Origin: Chitinophagaceae bacterium
GTDB taxonomy: Bacteria; Bacteroidota; Bacteroidia; Chitinophagales; Chitinophagaceae
Length of the DNA stretch: 64,000 nt
Assembly: GCA_022843585.1 (NCBI GenBank)
Contig: JALHNJ010000010.1
Coordinates: forward strand, 99,774 to 163,773
Direction: 5' to 3'
Shown here: positions 33,640-42,167 of the stretch, in pieces
How positions within the stretch are numbered: the stretch's first letter is position 1
Layout of the letters: every line of letters begins with the position of its first letter
Notes under the pieces: generated by a model
Databases searched by the model: none
What the model was told of the DNA's origin: nothing
What the model saw: only the letters and a program-made list of their open reading frames with translations
Program-made: the position numbers and the translations under genes

Positions 33640-35226
33640 ATGATGAAAACAATAGCCGAAAAAAAGCCCCTTGTGTATTCCTGCTCCGGTTGTTCCAGTG
33701 CGGCACAGATGGCCAATTATCTGGCAATAAAAATGGACAGAGCTGGAGTAGCAGAAATGTCCTGCATTGCAGGTATTGGCGGCAATGTAAAAAAAATAGT
33801 ACACACGGCTTTGTCAGGAAGAAAAATTATTACAATTGATGGTTGCCCGCTGGCTTGTTCCAAGGAGTGTTTGGGGAATCATAACATCATCCCCGATATG
33901 CAATTTGAGTTAACAAGTTTTGGGGTGAGCAAAAAGCAGCATGAAGATTTTGATATAGAGGAGGCCAATCAGCTATTAATGAAAATGGAAGCTCTTATAA
34001 GCGAAAAAAATACAAAAATATCCCTGCGGGAATTTCAGGCTTCCGAAACCCCTCTGGATGGAAACTCGATATTAAATCCAACCACATTCACTGAAAAATC
34101 CAGCAATATCATCATTAAAGAGGTGGTAAATAAAAAACAACTCAGTAAATTTATTGATTTCCCCTTCCGCTTATATCAGGGAAACAAATATTATGTTCCT
34201 CAATTAAAAAAAGATATTGAAGATACATTTAGCAAAAATAAAAACCCTGCATTTGAGTTCTGTGAAGCGAAATACTGGCTGGCTTATAAAGGAAATAAAG
34301 TGGTAGGCCGTATAGCAGCTATTGTCAATCATGCGTTTATTGAAAAGTGGAAAAATAAATACATGAGGTTTGGCTGGATAGATTTTGAGGAAGATGAAGA
34401 AATTACAAAAGCTCTTTTAGGGCAAGCAGAAATGTGGGCAAAAGAGAAAGGAATGACTGCCGTTCATGGGCCACTTGGGTTTACCAATTTTGATTATGCC
34501 GGTTTATTAATAGATGGGTTTGACAAATTGGGCACTTTTGCAACTATATATAACCACCCTTATTATTCTTTGTTTATTGAAAGGGCAGGTTACAGCAAAG
34601 ATGTTGACTGGGTAGAGTACAAGATTAAACTACCCGATGTGGTGCCGGAAAAGCTAGAGAAAATACCAGCCATTGTTCAAAAGAGATATCAACTGAAGGT
34701 GGTGAGATTGGAAACTACAAAAGATCTATTGTCCTATGCAAAAGAAATTTTCAGGTTAATCAATTCTGCTTATGCTGATTTATATGGCATGGTGCCGCTT
34801 AATGAAAAGCAAATTGAATATAACACGAGGAAATATTTATCGTTTATCCGTCCAGATTTTGTTTCATTGGTTTTAGATAAGAATGGTGAATTGGCTGCAG
34901 TTGGAATTACGATGCCTTCTTTGTCTCTAGCCCTGCAAAAAGCAAAAGGAAGTCTTTACCCATTTGGTTTTATTCATGTCCTGAAAGCGTTTAAAAAAAA
35001 CAATCTTGCTGATTTATGCCTCGTAGCAGTGAGAAAGGATTTACAGGGAAAAGGCGTTAATGCAATTCTTATGAATGAGCTAACAAAGTCTTACATAAAA
35101 AATGGAATTGAATATGCAGAATCAAATCCCGAGCTGGAGGAGAACACAAAAGTTCAGTCTATATGGGAATACTATGATACGGTGCAGCATAAGCGGCGCA
35201 GGTGTTATATAAAACATTTACAGTAA
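33640..35226 (+). CDS. Fusion of a DGC-domain cysteine protein with a GNAT-like C-terminal region
   Basis: This 528-residue protein is one open frame. Residues 1-125 form a DGC domain with CSGC (15-18), MSCIAGIGG and the DGCPLACSKECL signature, presumed to bind zinc or another metal. DGC proteins are often found near denitrification genes. Residues about 155-528 resemble a YghO-like GNAT family: LYQGNKYYVPQ at the start, AVHGPLGFTNFDYAGLLIDG in the middle, and RKDLQGKGVNAILMNEL for acyl-CoA binding near the end. The linker (126-150) is polar. It lies 72 nt after nod and 7 nt before the thioesterase gene. Confidence 0.78.
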   Translation: MMKTIAEKKPLVYSCSGCSSAAQMANYLAIKMDRAGVAEMSCIAGIGGNVKKIVHTALSGRKIITIDGCPLACSKECLGNHNIIPDMQFELTSFGVSKKQHEDFDIEEANQLLMKMEALISEKNTKISLREFQASETPLDGNSILNPTTFTEKSSNIIIKEVVNKKQLSKFIDFPFRLYQGNKYYVPQLKKDIEDTFSKNKNPAFEFCEAKYWLAYKGNKVVGRIAAIVNHAFIEKWKNKYMRFGWIDFEEDEEITKALLGQAEMWAKEKGMTAVHGPLGFTNFDYAGLLIDGFDKLGTFATIYNHPYYSLFIERAGYSKDVDWVEYKIKLPDVVPEKLEKIPAIVQKRYQLKVVRLETTKDLLSYAKEIFRLINSAYADLYGMVPLNEKQIEYNTRKYLSFIRPDFVSLVLDKNGELAAVGITMPSLSLALQKAKGSLYPFGFIHVLKAFKKNNLADLCLVAVRKDLQGKGVNAILMNELTKSYIKNGIEYAESNPELEENTKVQSIWEYYDTVQHKRRRCYIKHLQ

Positions 35227-35233
35227 CTAAACA

Positions 35234-35698
35234 ATGAAAGCATTAAGCTATAAGGCCCCATCCGATTCTGAAACCATCAAAACAGAGGTTGTTTGTCCAA
35301 ATGATACGAACCCCATGGGCATACTGCAGGGCGGTCGTTTGGTTGAGTGGATGGATATAGCTGCAGCTGTATGTGCACAAACCCATGCAGAAAAAATTTG
35401 TGTTACCGCTTGTATCAATCGTGTTGATTTTAGTGCAGCGGCTAAAGTTGGAGATATTATTACTATTTCTGCCAGGATAACCCGTGCTTTTAAAACGTCA
35501 ATGGAAATTTTTGTTTTCGCTTTTGCCAAAACAGTAATGGATGGGAAAAACTATTTAATCAGTGAAGCTTATTTCATTTTTGTGGCATTGGATGAGTATG
35601 GAAAAACTACTCCTGTGATTGGCGTTGCACCGGTAACAGCAGCTGAAAAAAAACAATTTAATGCCGCTTTAGTGAGGAAGAAAAAAATGTTTAGTTAA
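35234..35698 (+). CDS. Acyl-CoA thioesterase, hotdog fold (YciA/cytosolic type)
   Basis: This 154-residue protein has the hotdog signature NPMGILQGGRLVEWMD, where the catalytic Asp/His class is replaced by the YciA-type pattern, and FSAAAKVGDIITISARI. It hydrolyses acyl-CoA esters in the cytoplasm. It follows the DGC-GNAT fusion by seven bases and precedes a flavin-type gene by 22, so it belongs to the nod transcript. Its link to NO metabolism may be lipid remodelling along with the two lipid enzymes downstream, which is inference. Confidence 0.85.
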   Translation: MKALSYKAPSDSETIKTEVVCPNDTNPMGILQGGRLVEWMDIAAAVCAQTHAEKICVTACINRVDFSAAAKVGDIITISARITRAFKTSMEIFVFAFAKTVMDGKNYLISEAYFIFVALDEYGKTTPVIGVAPVTAAEKKQFNAALVRKKKMFS

Positions 35699-35720
35699 GA
35701 GAGAATGGAATTTAAATAAG

Positions 35721-36179
35721 ATGAGTACTATAAACAATAGCATTATCCGCTTTTTACAACAACAAACCTGTGCCACTATTTGCTGCAAAAATGGAGGTGG
35801 AAGCCCTTATTGTTTCAGTTGTTATTATGTATTTAACAAGGAGAATAGTTTATTCTATTTCAAATCATCAATGGATGCATACCATTCAGCTTTAATAGCA
35901 AACAACCCCATTGTTGCGGGTACTATCCTGCCGGATAAACTGAATAAGTTGATAACAAGGGGCATACAGCTGCAGGGAGAAGTGTTGCAGCAATTTCATC
36001 CGATGGCAAAAGATGCATATATGCGGTATCATAAGAAACACCCCATGGCGTTGGCAATAAAAGGGGAAGTGTTTACTATCCGGATTGATTATATAAAAAT
36101 GACAGATAGCAAGTTAGGGTTTGGGAAAAAGTTAAACTGGAAAAGGCAAAATGATTTGGAGAAAGTAACTATTTCGTAA
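35721..36179 (+). CDS. Pyridoxamine 5'-phosphate oxidase-like (split-barrel) protein
   Basis: This 152-residue protein resembles the YhbP/UPF0306 branch of the split-barrel flavin family. It begins with a strand region ATICCKNGGGSPYCFSCYY and continues with ENSLFYFKSSMDAYHSALIANNP, the usual beta-barrel core. A C-terminal segment FTIRIDYIKMTDSKLGFG follows. FMN or heme binding cannot be judged from sequence alone. Four cysteines lie near the N-terminus (CATICC, CFSC), unusual for the family and possibly metal-binding. It is the fourth gene of the nod run. Confidence 0.65.
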   Translation: MSTINNSIIRFLQQQTCATICCKNGGGSPYCFSCYYVFNKENSLFYFKSSMDAYHSALIANNPIVAGTILPDKLNKLITRGIQLQGEVLQQFHPMAKDAYMRYHKKHPMALAIKGEVFTIRIDYIKMTDSKLGFGKKLNWKRQNDLEKVTIS

Positions 36180-36217
36180 ATCCAGAGAAACATAATTATT
36201 TAATTAAAACAACTAAT

Positions 36218-36604
36218 ATGAAAAAAGTACAAATTTTATTTTTTATGGTGATTTTTTCTTTTTTAAGCCAGACTGGCTTTTCTCAACAAGAAGCTAAGTG
36301 GAAAGAGATGGAGGATTTTCATGCAGTTATGAGTACAGCCTTTCATCCGGCTGAAGAAAATAACCTGCAACCTGTAAAAGAAAAAGTCGGCGATTTGGTG
36401 AACAGGGCCAAAGCCTGGGAAAAATCAGTGGCACCAGGGGGGTTTAATGGTTCTGTAACCAAGCCTATTTTGAAACGCCTGGTTCAGCAATGCAAAGTTA
36501 TTAAGGAAGCAGTAGGAAAAAATAAAACGGATGCTGAATTAAAAACGATGATTACTGAGGCGCATGAGATATTTCATGAGATAAAGGAGAAATGCCAGAA
36601 GTAA
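36218..36604 (+). CDS. Small secreted helical protein of unknown function
   Basis: This 128-residue protein has a signal peptide (about 1-22, ending GFSQQ). The mature part is all-helical with a repeated amphipathic pattern (EMEDFHAVMSTAFHPAEE and EAHEIFHEIKEKC). Histidines and a single Cys near the C-terminus recall four-helix cytochrome c'/b562 folds, but there is no CxxCH. The family is not recognised. It ends the nod-directed gene run and may be a periplasmic partner. Structure prediction of a helix bundle with bound heme would be informative. Confidence 0.6.
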   Translation: MKKVQILFFMVIFSFLSQTGFSQQEAKWKEMEDFHAVMSTAFHPAEENNLQPVKEKVGDLVNRAKAWEKSVAPGGFNGSVTKPILKRLVQQCKVIKEAVGKNKTDAELKTMITEAHEIFHEIKEKCQK

Positions 36605-36668
36605 GATAACGCAACAGGGAAAGCAATTATCCGGATAAGGGCCGGATATAGAGAAGTAATGAATCTGA

Positions 36669-36710
36669 AATAATTAAGGACATTATTATCCTTAATTATT
36701 GATATCTTTA
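36669..36710 (+). promoter_or_regulatory. 32-bp palindromic operator and -7 element for the 602-residue gene
   Basis: Perfect 12-bp arms AATAATTAAGGA (36669-36680) and TCCTTAATTATT (36689-36700) flank an 8-nt spacer. TATCTTTA, one base from TAnnTTTG, follows at 36703-36710. The left arm is identical to that of the nod/norC operator and the spacing to the -7 element is nearly the same. The palindrome covers the -33 region, so the bound protein would block or replace normal promoter recognition. Confidence 0.75.
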
Positions 36711-36813
36711 CTTCCCAAAAACATACACACTGGTTGTTAGCAGCCACTTGTTTGTTTTGTGTCTCTCATTAAAAAATATTACTTACAAGTTTCAATCATA
36801 GTTATTACATAAC

Positions 36814-38622
36814 ATGTATTATTCTCCACAGCATAAATTTCACATTCCCGTAATGGGGTTAGCTTATACCGTTGATACACCAATCAAAGTAGCCCGGTTT
36901 GGCATCTCATCCGTTATTTCAATTATCGAGGACAGGTTAGTAGAAATGATGCGCAGTCATTATTATCCAACTATCAATAAGGAGTATTTCCCTATCAGTA
37001 CCCATGAAGAGGACTATCGGGCCAAAAGAATTACAGACTACCTGAACCTCGTAAATATAATTGTGCAGGCACAGGTTGAAAAACTCAAGAGAGCTGCATT
37101 TGAAGCAGGTTCAGAAATAGTAAAATATTTTGAAATGCTGCCGGATGATAGTACGCTGAAACAATTGTACCTGCAAATGATGGGAGCAAGTAATCAGCCG
37201 GACAAGAAAAGAATGGAGGATTATCTGCGGACACAAATAAGACCTGGTAGTATTGATGTAAACATAATGACAAAAACAGACCGGAATAATTATAGTAGTG
37301 ATGGCGAATTGCTGGAAGACGGTTCAGATGCGGTAGCAGCTTTGAGAGGATATGCAAAAAGCAGCCTCACCAATTCTTCTGTTGTTTTTTCTGCTGGTAT
37401 GAACCCCAGGTTATATAATTACCTGGAAAAATGTAATGAATTTGATGTAAATGAAGATGGAGGGTTTACAAAAAAAGTAATTATAAAGGTTAGTGATTAT
37501 CGTTCTGCATTAATCCAGGGAAAATTTTTAGCCAAGAAGGGTATTTGGGTAAGTGAATTCAGGATCGAATCCGGCCTGAATTGTGGTGGTCATGCTTTTG
37601 CAACGGATGGATATTTGATGGGACCTATACTCGAAGAATTCAAATCAAATAAACAGGAACTTATTGATACGCTTTTTGAAATCTATAATGCTGCCTTGCT
37701 GAAAAAAAATAATCAAAAATTTATTTACCCCCCCAGGATGGTATTTTCCGCACAAGGAGGTATTGGCACTTATGACGAAGATGACTTTTTGCACCGGCAT
37801 TACAATATCGAAAGCACCGGATGGGGAACACCTTTTTTGTTGGTACCGGAAGCTACCACCGTTGATGAACCCACATTGAAATTACTATGTGCAGCAAAAG
37901 AAAAAGACGTAGTACTGAGCCGCAATTCTCCTTTGGGGGTCAGACTCCATTATCTGAAAGGGACTACTGCTGAAAACGAAAAGTTATTGCGTATAAAAAA
38001 TGGAAAACCAGGTAGTCCCTGTACCGAAAAGCATCTTGGGTTTAATACAGAGTTTACTAAAGAGCCTATTTGTACAGCATCACATAAGTATCAAAAAATA
38101 AAAATTGCACAGTTGCAATCGCTTAATCTGCCGGAGCCTGAATACAAAAGGCAACTAAATGATGTTTTGGGTAAAGAATGTTTATGTGTGGGCCTGAGTA
38201 ATGCAGCGGCAATCAACTATAAACAAACTTTTATTAAGAAACTGACTGCGGTGACAATTTGTCCGGGGCCGAATATTGCTAATTTCTCTAAAGTAGTTTC
38301 GCTGCAAACGATGACTGACCATATTTACGGACGAAAAAATATTGTTACCAATGCCAACAGACCTCATATGTTTATTGCGGAACTGCATTTATATATTGAT
38401 TACCTGAAAGAGCAATTGGAGGAGGATACCAGTACCGGACAATTTGCTAAAAAGAAAAAATACTATGTTTCCTTTTATCAAAACCTCAGAGAAGGTATAA
38501 TGTATTATCGCCGGTTGCCGGGTATATCCCCCACAGACAGGAATTTGTTTGTTAAAGCCCTGTATTATGCCGGAGTAGAACTGGACTCCTTAAATTATCA
38601 ATACGAAATTAATAATATCTGA
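36814..38622 (+). CDS. Unrecognised 602-residue cysteine-containing protein in NO regulon
   Basis: No family is recognised. The protein has no signal peptide or membrane segment and should be cytoplasmic. Conserved-looking Cys lie in motifs: C257 (ESGLNCGGHAFATDG), C403 (GSPCTEK), C420 (PICTAS), C456 and C458 (GKECLCVGLSNAAAI) and C483 (TICPGPNIANF). The glycine-rich GLNCGGH and PGPN loops suggest a cofactor site, perhaps Fe-S or flavin, in a TIM-barrel-like context; this is a guess. It stands alone between a palindromic operator and the lipid genes. The operator links it to NO response. Confidence 0.75.
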   Translation: MYYSPQHKFHIPVMGLAYTVDTPIKVARFGISSVISIIEDRLVEMMRSHYYPTINKEYFPISTHEEDYRAKRITDYLNLVNIIVQAQVEKLKRAAFEAGSEIVKYFEMLPDDSTLKQLYLQMMGASNQPDKKRMEDYLRTQIRPGSIDVNIMTKTDRNNYSSDGELLEDGSDAVAALRGYAKSSLTNSSVVFSAGMNPRLYNYLEKCNEFDVNEDGGFTKKVIIKVSDYRSALIQGKFLAKKGIWVSEFRIESGLNCGGHAFATDGYLMGPILEEFKSNKQELIDTLFEIYNAALLKKNNQKFIYPPRMVFSAQGGIGTYDEDDFLHRHYNIESTGWGTPFLLVPEATTVDEPTLKLLCAAKEKDVVLSRNSPLGVRLHYLKGTTAENEKLLRIKNGKPGSPCTEKHLGFNTEFTKEPICTASHKYQKIKIAQLQSLNLPEPEYKRQLNDVLGKECLCVGLSNAAAINYKQTFIKKLTAVTICPGPNIANFSKVVSLQTMTDHIYGRKNIVTNANRPHMFIAELHLYIDYLKEQLEEDTSTGQFAKKKKYYVSFYQNLREGIMYYRRLPGISPTDRNLFVKALYYAGVELDSLNYQYEINNI

Positions 38623-38638
38623 AAATGTTTGCAGGAAG
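38623..38638 (+). repeat. 16-bp repeat, vestigial MFAG start of an NnrS-like gene
   Basis: AAATGTTTGCAGGAAG recurs exactly at 42979-42994, where it is the start of the NnrS-like gene (MFAGSDND). Here the same ATG at 38625 gives MFAGRNGL and then a stop. Both follow directly on a TCTGA stop context. This looks like a leftover of an earlier gene order in which the NnrS-like gene followed the 602-residue gene. Confidence 0.5.
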
Positions 38639-38713
38639 AAATGGTTTATAAAAAAGGTTTTGAATGATTAAAATCAGGTTAACATTCCATTCGTTACCAT
38701 AATTTCATAACAT

Positions 38714-39382
38714 ATGTACTTCGAAAAAATTCATAACAAAGGTCAGGCCCGACTGTTTAAAAGTGGGTTTCTTGAAGCATTGACAAAAGCACATCCTTTG
38801 CTTATTTGGTGTATGTATCTCCCGGTTATTGCCTATATGCTTTATTACAGCCATATCAGGCTTGAATATGCTACGCTGAAAATTGTCCTGGTTTTTCTGG
38901 GAGGGTTATTTGTCTGGAGTTTCTTTGAATACCTGGCTCACCGCTTTCTTTTTCATTGGCAAACGGAAAACAAAACCGGAAAAAAAATTGTTTACATTTT
39001 TCATGGCAACCATCATCATTATCCCAGGGATACTACCCGCCTGTTTATGCCGCCATTACCCAGTCTGATTATTTCCGGATCTATATTTGGCTTAATGTAT
39101 CTTATAATGGGACAAAATGCTTTTATATTTTTCCCGGGCTTTCTGTTTGGCTACCTGTTGTATGGTAGTATCCATTATGCCATCCATGCCTGGAACCCTC
39201 CATTCAAATGGATGAAACCACATTGGCGCAATCATCACCTGCATCATTACAAAGATGAACACATGGGTTATGGAGTAAGCTCCACATTGTGGGATCATGT
39301 TTTTGGTACCATGTTCGATTTGAAACAGGAAAAGGAAGATAAAGAGAAAGTAAAAGAACTGATGTATGGGAAAGAGAAATAG
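38714..39382 (+). CDS. Fatty-acid/sterol hydroxylase family membrane di-iron protein
   Basis: This 222-residue protein has about four membrane helices and the His-box set of the family: HRFLFH, HGNHHHYP, HYAIHAW and HHLHHYKDEH. These ligate two irons. It resembles the fatty acid 2-hydroxylase branch (FA2H/SCS7) more than sterol desaturases, judging by the HRFLFH-x-HGNHHHYPRD pattern. The reaction needs O2 and a reductant in the membrane. It lies between the 602-residue gene and the broken desaturase, both on the plus strand. Confidence 0.87.
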   Translation: MYFEKIHNKGQARLFKSGFLEALTKAHPLLIWCMYLPVIAYMLYYSHIRLEYATLKIVLVFLGGLFVWSFFEYLAHRFLFHWQTENKTGKKIVYIFHGNHHHYPRDTTRLFMPPLPSLIISGSIFGLMYLIMGQNAFIFFPGFLFGYLLYGSIHYAIHAWNPPFKWMKPHWRNHHLHHYKDEHMGYGVSSTLWDHVFGTMFDLKQEKEDKEKVKELMYGKEK

Positions 39383-39458
39383 CATCATCGCTTTTCATTT
39401 TCATCAATAGTATTATCCCGCTGACAGGTTGTTGATTATTAATTAATTGATTTTCTTC

Positions 39459-40499
39459 ATGAAAACACTGACTACAATTACAGACCCGGTGTATGCTGAA
39501 CCTCAAAAATTCAGCTAGTATGAAAAATTCTGGCTAAAATATATAAATGATAAAAGAGACCTTCCTTTTATTCATTTGCTTACTGGTATTCATATCCTTG
39601 TAATACCTGTTGCTATTTTGTTGTATACTTCTGTTTTGCAGGGATGGTACTGGTGGCTGGTTTATATTCCTTACTTCTATGTGTCGCAGATGTATTTTAA
39701 GGGTCGGTTTGGTTTGATGCTGCATTGTATCGTTCACCGCAAATTGTTTAAAAAAAATTATACATGGCTATACCGCTGGATTATTTGGTTTGTCTGTCCT
39801 TTTTTTGGCCACACTCCTGAAACTTACTTTGTGCATCACATGGGTATGCACCATGTTGCCAATAATATGATGGATGATGCCAGCAGTACATTGCCCTATC
39901 AGCGGGACAGCCTTCGTGGTTTTTTAGCTTATGTTGGCCGGTTTCTTATCCTGGGAGTCCGGGATACTTTCATGTATTTTTTCAGAAACAAGAGAAAGAA
40001 ATTTTATATGCGTCTTCTGGCAGGAGAAATGTCTTTCTATTTTTTCTGCGTGGGAATGAGTTTTGTAAACTTTAAAGCCACTCTTTTTATTTTCATTATT
40101 CCGTTTGTATTTGCCAGGGTAGTGATGATGCTGGGCAACTGGACGCAACATGCTTTTGTAAATCCCATTGACCTGGAAGACAACTCTATTAATTGTATCA
40201 ATACAAAATACAATAGAATCTGCTGGAACGATGGCTATCATGCAGTGCATCATAACCGCCCGGCATTGCACTACACTGATATACCCGGTGAGTTTCTGAA
40301 AAGTAAAGAATTTTTTGTCAAACAGAGAACACTCACTTTCGACGGCATTCATTATCTGCACATATTTGCCTGGCTGATGATGAAGCGGTATGATAAGCTT
40401 GTCAAGAATGTCGTAAACATAGATAATATGTTTGCAAACGACGAAGAAGCAATTGCTTTAATGAAGGAAAGAACAAAGAAAATGAAACTGATTGCCTAA
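39459..40499 (+). pseudogene. Fatty acid desaturase gene interrupted by an in-frame TAG
   Basis: The frame opens at ATG 39459 (MKTLTTITDPVYAEPQKFS) and meets TAG at 39516-39518. It then continues in the same frame as YEKFWLKYINDKRDLPF and runs to 40499. The downstream 324 codons form a membrane desaturase with His boxes HCIVHRK, HHMGMHHVANN and HAVHHNRP. The text before and after the stop reads as one protein of about 346 residues, so a single nonsense change is the likely cause. Readthrough, internal initiation (TTG 39576) or a sequencing error are alternatives. The enzyme, if made, needs O2 and di-iron. Confidence 0.75.
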
Positions 40500-40565
40500 T
40501 GTAAACTATGAAAAAAGTCTGCCAGTTGCTGCTGTATCCTCAATTGGCGTGAAGGTAAATTTTAA

Positions 40566-40614
40566 ATAATAAAAGTAATTAAATACTTTTATTATAAAAT
40601 AATGCATACCTTTG
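40566..40614 (+). promoter_or_regulatory. 30-bp palindrome and -7 element upstream of ric
   Basis: Perfect 12-bp arms ATAATAAAAGTA (40566-40577) and TACTTTTATTAT (40584-40595) flank ATTAAA. TACCTTTG, an exact TAnnTTTG, lies at 40607-40614, 28 nt before the ric ATG. Half-site comparison with the nod/norC palindrome gives 11 matches of 15, so the same or a related regulator may bind. The A/T-rich centre is also reminiscent of NsrR sites. Spacing to the -7 element differs from the other two. Confidence 0.65.
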
Positions 40615-40641
40615 TGAAATAAAACAATAAAATTTACAGAT

Positions 40642-41601
40642 ATGCAAACTATAACAGAAAACATCCTCAATGTAACCCTGCTGGAACCCCGGCAAAAACA
40701 CCCCACTATTTTTGTTCGCTTTGATGAATTAGTTGAAGGAGAGAGTTTAACGATACATAATGACCATGACCCCAAACCATTGTATTATCAATTGCTGGGC
40801 GAAAGAGGAAATATATTTGAGTGGCAATATTTAGAGCAAGGGCCTGAATGGTGGAAAGTAAAAATCAGCAAACGCATTTCTGGTGAAAATGATGAAACAC
40901 TTGGGCAAATTGCTGCCAAAGATTTACGCAAAGCCCAGATATTTAAAAAATATGGATTAGATTTTTGCTGTGGGGGAAAGAAAACGGTGAAAGAAGCCTG
41001 TAAAGAAAAAGGGCTGGATGTAACAAAGATTGAACAGGAGCTACAACAGGCTGATAAAATGACGGCTTCCCGTCCCTTGCCTTATAATGACTGGAGCCTG
41101 GATTTCCTGTCTGATTATATTGTAAACACCCATCATAGCTATGTGCAAAAAAACCTTCCCGACATAAGGGCTTATGCAGAAAAAGTAATGAAGGTACATG
41201 GCAACCGGCATTCTGAACTATTACCCATCTATCAGTTAGTGGAAGAAGTAAATGCAGAATTAACGGCACACATGGTTAAAGAGGAAAAAGTATTATTCCC
41301 TTACATCAAAGAACTGGTAGCTTCAAGCAAAAATGCACAGCCATTACATGCCGCACATTTCGGGTCAGTGCAAAATCCAATCAACATGATGGAGATGGAG
41401 CATGAAATGGTGGGAAAAAACCTGGCACAAATCAGGGAGTTGACTAATAATTATTCATTGCCGGAAGATGCATGTGCCAGCTACAGCTTGCTGTACCGTA
41501 TGCTGGATGAGTTTGAAGAAGACTTGCATTTGCATGTGCACTTGGAGAACAATATTCTGTTTCCAAAAGCACTGGAAATAGAAAATAGATTGAATCCATG
41601 A
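40642..41601 (+). CDS. ric: Iron-sulfur cluster repair di-iron protein (RIC/ScdA/YtfE) with N-terminal DUF2249
   Basis: This 319-residue protein has three parts. Residues 1-80 are a DUF2249-like domain (FVRFDELVEGESLTIHNDHDP). Residues 85-140 are the ScdA N-domain with DFCCGGKKTVKEAC. Residues 155-315 are a hemerythrin-like di-iron domain with His and Glu ligands (HHSYVQKNL, HMVKEEKVLFPYI, MEHEMVGKNL, HLHVHLENNILFP). RIC repairs Fe-S clusters damaged by NO and oxidants in the cytoplasm. The DUF2249 fusion is longer than Escherichia YtfE (about 220). A palindrome and -7 element lie just upstream, and a terminator lies just downstream. Confidence 0.93.
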   Translation: MQTITENILNVTLLEPRQKHPTIFVRFDELVEGESLTIHNDHDPKPLYYQLLGERGNIFEWQYLEQGPEWWKVKISKRISGENDETLGQIAAKDLRKAQIFKKYGLDFCCGGKKTVKEACKEKGLDVTKIEQELQQADKMTASRPLPYNDWSLDFLSDYIVNTHHSYVQKNLPDIRAYAEKVMKVHGNRHSELLPIYQLVEEVNAELTAHMVKEEKVLFPYIKELVASSKNAQPLHAAHFGSVQNPINMMEMEHEMVGKNLAQIRELTNNYSLPEDACASYSLLYRMLDEFEEDLHLHVHLENNILFPKALEIENRLNP

Positions 41602-41617
41602 AAAACCTTTCTGAAGT

Positions 41618-41674
41618 AAAATGCCTCTCCGGATTGTTGAACTACCAGAAAACGATTAATGGAGATGGCATTTT
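41618..41674 (+). terminator. Terminator after ric
   Basis: Arms AAAATGCCTCTCC (41618-41630) and GGAGATGGCATTTT (41661-41674) pair with one bulged base, and T-rich sequence follows. The hairpin separates ric from the lipoprotein-DUF2249-NnrS operon, although the loop is about 30 nt. Confidence 0.6.
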
Positions 41675-41711
41675 TCTTTAGGAGCTCAGGAAAATCAAAA
41701 CAATAATCTTC

Positions 41712-42167
41712 ATGAAAAAGGTATTTACAGTTGCACTGCTTTTTGGAGTTTTTCTGGCTTGTAGCAATGGCGGTCAAACTGAAAATAAGAAAACTGATAC
41801 TGCCGGAGAACCCGGTCATCAGCATCAAACAAACACCGAAAGCCTTGAATTGAATAATGGTGTTAAGTGGAAAGCCGATTCAATAACAATATCCAACGTA
41901 GCCGCATTAAAAGTAATCGTATCAGGCACAAAGAAAGAAAGCCTGGAAAACTATATTCAAACTGCTGAGCAATTGCAGGATGGATTGAATAAGATGATAA
42001 ACGAATGTAAAATGAAAGAGCCGGACCATGATGCTTTGCACCAATGGCTTGAGCCATTGCTTGAAGAAACAAAAGAGATTAAGAATGCGACTGAGGTGAA
42101 GAATGCGCAGGAGAAATTAAAGGAAATAGAAGAACGGATTAACCTGTTCGCACAATACTTTGAATAA
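41712..42167 (+). CDS. Small lipoprotein of the DUF2249-NnrS operon
   Basis: This 151-residue protein has a lipoprotein signal with the lipobox Cys in VFLACSN. A His-containing linker (EPGHQHQTN) follows, and then a helical domain with EPDHDALHQWLEPLLEETKEI. The family is not recognised. It may be a periplasmic metal- or heme-binding helper, as the fold seems similar to the small secreted helical protein at 36218, which is inference. The next gene starts within its stop codon (1-base overlap), so it is cotranslated with the DUF2249 protein. Confidence 0.65.
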   Translation: MKKVFTVALLFGVFLACSNGGQTENKKTDTAGEPGHQHQTNTESLELNNGVKWKADSITISNVAALKVIVSGTKKESLENYIQTAEQLQDGLNKMINECKMKEPDHDALHQWLEPLLEETKEIKNATEVKNAQEKLKEIEERINLFAQYFE

